Source of the DNA: an uncultured Pseudobdellovibrionaceae bacterium | GTDB taxonomy: Bacteria > Bdellovibrionota > Bdellovibrionia > Bdellovibrionales > JAMPXM01 | NCBI GenBank assembly: GCA_934277865.1 | Contig: CAKQVW010000083.1 | Coordinates: 1-9,923, forward strand | DNA: 9,923 nt | Direction of reading: 5' to 3' | Part shown: positions 6,367-9,923 of the stretch, piece by piece | Numbering within the stretch: the stretch's first letter is position 1 | Layout: each line of letters starts with the position of its first letter | The notes under the pieces: model-generated | Told to the model about the DNA's origin: nothing | Databases searched by the model: none | The model's input: the letters and a program-made list of their open reading frames with translations, nothing else | Made by a program: the position numbers and the translations under genes

Positions 6367-7025
6367 TTACCGACGTAGTTCTGCGATCGCAGAAGTTCCA
6401 ATAGAGGTTTTGGCGTAAGCACGGTGGAGTCTGACATATAGGCTTCAAGAAAGCGTAGGGGGTCTGCTCCGGGCTCGGCGGCTTCGCGAAGGGCGAGCGA
6501 CGCTTGGATCATGAAGCGCCACCAGGTGCCCTGTCCGGGGTCGGCAAGGTCCGTCTGCGCCATTTCTAACAACGAAGTCTCGAGAAAACCTTTGAGATTG
6601 TTCCCATTCCACTTGCTGTCGATTCGGAAAATCAATTGATCAAGAATCTGACGTTGCGCTTTTAGCTCCAAACGTTCGTCATCAAGTTCTTGCAGTTTCT
6701 CAAGCGGAGTTTCAATTTCGCGTGTGAGGATGTCCAAGGTTTGTGACTGGCTGAAGTCACGTTTTAAGCTCAGACGGGCGGCTTGAGTGAGGCTTTCTGC
6801 CTGGGCACTTTCGGCTTTTCGGTCGAGTTCAATGACCCGCTCGCGCCAAACGCGAACAGCCGCAATCGCCTGCGCCTTGGGCCCAAGTGCTGCGGGCGAT
6901 GCGTCGGCCCGCATAGCGGTGAGAGAGAGGATCACGGGCATGATCAACGCAGATAGCAAGATGGTCATCCAAACGCGTGTCTGGAGCGGGTGAAGGTTTT
7001 TGAATCTGAATGCGGTGGCCGTCAT
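6363..7025 (-). CDS. Secreted coiled-coil protein with signal peptide, unknown function
   Basis: From ATG 7025 the product is 220 residues. Residues about 19-38 are a hydrophobic core (MTILLSALIMPVILSLTAM) after a basic N-region, and RADA-S at 39-43 fits a signal peptidase I site, so the mature protein should be periplasmic or exported. Residues about 52-136 are charged heptad-like helix, probably coiled coil (for example LEKLQELDDERLELKAQRQI). A C-terminal helical region (WWRFMIQASLALREAAEPG) ends at YVGN. The frame stays open to a GTG at 7148, but that extension would put 41 extra residues before the signal peptide, so I prefer 7025; a later ATG at 6968 also keeps the hydrophobic core. No Shine-Dalgarno is clear at any of them. 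It is divergent from tilS and convergent with the small membrane protein. Function unknown. Confidence 0.65.
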   Translation of the reverse strand: MTATAFRFKNLHPLQTRVWMTILLSALIMPVILSLTAMRADASPAALGPKAQAIAAVRVWRERVIELDRKAESAQAESLTQAARLSLKRDFSQSQTLDILTREIETPLEKLQELDDERLELKAQRQILDQLIFRIDSKWNGNNLKGFLETSLLEMAQTDLADPGQGTWWRFMIQASLALREAAEPGADPLRFLEAYMSDSTVLTPKPLLELLRSQNYVGN

Positions 7026-7192
7026 AGAGGGGTTTTGGTGCAAGATACGGACAAAAGAGGTTCTACGGATTCCGTGGGGATTGTCGTGAGGAGGCTCCTG
7101 GCGTGGTGACGAACTTTTGGCCACATGGGACGTGTTTGAGGCCACCACAGTCGTTCTTGACCTAAGCTGGAGCGCCGAAGGATGTTGCCAAT

Positions 7193-8251
7193 ATGAGCGA
7201 CGTGCCTAAGGGTCCATCAGCCAAACTTCGCCCGCTTGAGTTTCGCGTGTTTCGCGAGGCGAGTTTGAGTTGGTCGGCGAATTCGACCGCCGATGAAAAA
7301 GGCGAAGCTTTTGCCCGCCGCGTGCTGGCGATGGTCTCGGGCGGCGCTGACTCGATGGCGATGTTGCGGGTGTTGTTCAAGCTGCGGGACAAATTGGGTT
7401 TTGAACTCGAAATCTTGCATGCGCACCACGGCGACGACGATGAGCGGGGCGGTTGGCGCAATCAGGCGGCTCGTCTGGTCCAAGATTTCGCACGTGAAAA
7501 CGGACTCGTGATCCATATGAGGAAGTCGGAAGTGGCGCTGTCGTCAGAGGCGGATTTCCGACGCTTTCGCTGGGAAGCGATTCAGTCTGTTTGGACTTCT
7601 GCGAAGCAGAATGGGGCCTCCATCACGTGTGTTGCATTTGCTCATCACCGAGATGATTTGCTGGAGACGCGATTGATTCGCCTGCTTCGAGGCACGGGTG
7701 CTCAGGGTTTGCGCGCGATGCGGCCTTGGGGGCTTGTGCGCGGCATTCCGGTTTGGCGGCCGTTCCTTACGACGGATCGGCGTGACCTTCAGCGATACCT
7801 AGTGGAATGCGGGGCGCGGGCAGGAGTTGATTGGGTGGACGATCCGTCGAATCAAGATGCCAAGTATTTGCGAAATGCCATTCGCCACCAGCTGCTGCCT
7901 CAAATCGAGGCGATTCGGCAAGGAGGTGTCGCGGCACTTACGCGCTCGCTGGAGGTGATCGTCGAGGAAATTTCAGACGGGCCCGGTGAGGAGAAGGTTC
8001 CTTTGGAGCCGGCTTCGCCGGCAAAGCTATCGCGTCGCGATCTGATGTCTCTCAGTCCCGAAAAACAACGTGCGAGATTGGGGCAGTGGCTGAAGCAGCG
8101 AGGAGTTGAGAGCTACTCACAAGCGCAAATCAAAGAAGTTCTCAAGCGGCTTGACACCGACCAAAGGCGACTCAGCTTCGAGGTGTGCGGTCGAGTCTGG
8201 TTGGTCGACGAGATGGTGGAAATTGTCGCGTTGCCCCAGCAGGGCCAATAG
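7193..8251 (+). CDS. tilS: tRNA(Ile)-lysidine synthase TilS
   Basis: The 352-residue cytoplasmic enzyme uses ATP and lysine to convert C34 of the CAU-anticodon tRNA-Ile2 to lysidine, so that it reads AUA and is charged with Ile. The PP-loop is SGGADSMAML at 49-58. The family signature AHHRDDLLETRLIRLLRGTG follows in the middle of the N-terminal domain, then WVDDPSNQDAKYLRNAIRHQ. The P-loop sits about 25 residues further from the start than usual, and the first 45 residues have little family character. The protein is between the short Aquifex form (about 310) and the Escherichia coli form (about 430), so the C-terminal domain is reduced. ATG 7193 has AAGGA about ten bases upstream. The 44-base gap to the furthest divergent start (GTG 7148) is short. 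It lies upstream of ftsH, a common arrangement. Confidence 0.95.
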   Translation: MSDVPKGPSAKLRPLEFRVFREASLSWSANSTADEKGEAFARRVLAMVSGGADSMAMLRVLFKLRDKLGFELEILHAHHGDDDERGGWRNQAARLVQDFARENGLVIHMRKSEVALSSEADFRRFRWEAIQSVWTSAKQNGASITCVAFAHHRDDLLETRLIRLLRGTGAQGLRAMRPWGLVRGIPVWRPFLTTDRRDLQRYLVECGARAGVDWVDDPSNQDAKYLRNAIRHQLLPQIEAIRQGGVAALTRSLEVIVEEISDGPGEEKVPLEPASPAKLSRRDLMSLSPEKQRARLGQWLKQRGVESYSQAQIKEVLKRLDTDQRRLSFEVCGRVWLVDEMVEIVALPQQGQ

Positions 8252-8257
8252 CTGGGG
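8234..8257 (+). other. Hairpin across the tilS stop codon
   Basis: CCCCAGC (8234-8240) and GCTGGGG (8251-8257) form a perfect seven-pair stem with a ten-base loop that contains most of the tilS stop. No T-run follows, so it is not a standard intrinsic terminator. It may stabilise or attenuate the transcript, or be chance. Confidence 0.35.
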
Positions 8258-8304
8258 GAACGACGTCTGGATTGTCAGATTAATTTCTTCGAACCTTCGC
8301 CTCC

Positions 8305-8340
8305 TAATTGGACCTCAATTTGGACTTCTAATTGGACCTC
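8305..8340 (+). repeat. Three tandem 12-bp repeats upstream of ftsH
   Basis: Units are TAATTGGACCTC (8305-8316), AATTTGGACTTC (8317-8328) and TAATTGGACCTC (8329-8340). The outer two are identical and the middle one differs at three positions. Each contains TTGGAC. The array ends 38 bases before the ftsH ATG, so it could be a regulator-binding array, a set of overlapping -35-like boxes, or a small slippage expansion. Confidence 0.85.
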
Positions 8341-8360
8341 GGGCGACGAAGTGTTACCCT
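8333..8360 (+). promoter_or_regulatory. Weak candidate promoter of ftsH
   Basis: TTGGAC of the third repeat (8333-8338) is followed after 16 bases by TACCCT (8355-8360). Each hexamer matches consensus at only about three of six positions, so a dedicated promoter is possible but not shown. The position, about 20 bases before the ftsH ATG, would suit it. Confidence 0.25.
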
Positions 8361-8378
8361 GATGGTGGAGGCTCTCTT

Positions 8379-9923
<1,545 letters not shown>

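Overview
The window is a bacterial chromosomal segment, densely coded on both strands, with no rRNA, tRNA, CRISPR array or insertion sequence that I could see. No gap without a gene exceeds about 170 bases. The gene content is typical of a free-living Gram-negative bacterium. The style (PilZ and cyclic-nucleotide sensor proteins, class II fructose-bisphosphatase, a COQ10/START protein, a tilS-ftsH pair) suggests the former Deltaproteobacteria, perhaps Bdellovibrionota or a related group. That placement is inference from recognised families, not from a search.

Layout. (1) Bases 1-2366, minus strand, are one uninterrupted reading frame made of two unrelated parts. Bases 2366-423 encode a membrane protein with a PqqD-like N-terminus, a degenerate M50-like membrane region and two cyclic-nucleotide-binding (cNMP) domains. 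Bases 422-1 encode the N-terminus of a LivM-type branched-chain amino acid ABC permease. The join lies inside the second cNMP domain and coincides with a GC step from about 56% to about 67% (hand count, 420 bases each side). It is either an assembly chimera or an unusual gene fusion. (2) Bases 2367-2484 are a divergent promoter region. (3) Bases 2485-6030, plus strand, carry a PilZ protein, a YbgC/FadM-type thioesterase, glpX, an eight-cysteine putative zinc protein, a COQ10/START protein and a helical phasin-like protein. The last four are tightly packed, with stop/start overlaps at two of the three junctions. A good intrinsic terminator follows at about 6076-6107. (4) A small two-span membrane protein (plus) and a secreted coiled-coil protein (minus) converge and overlap by their stop codons at 6363-6366. 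(5) tilS and the first 515 codons of ftsH, plus strand, run to the window end. Three tandem 12-bp repeats lie just upstream of ftsH.

How the genes fit together. tilS (tRNA-Ile2 decoding) and ftsH (membrane proteolysis) are housekeeping. glpX is gluconeogenic. The PilZ protein (predicted c-di-GMP binding) and the dual-cNMP membrane protein are divergently transcribed from one short region, a possible second-messenger signalling pair. I see no convincing defence, mobile or biosynthetic system. The strongest anomaly is the livM junction, and the most interesting intact biology is the degenerate M50-like/cNMP membrane protein next to the PilZ gene.
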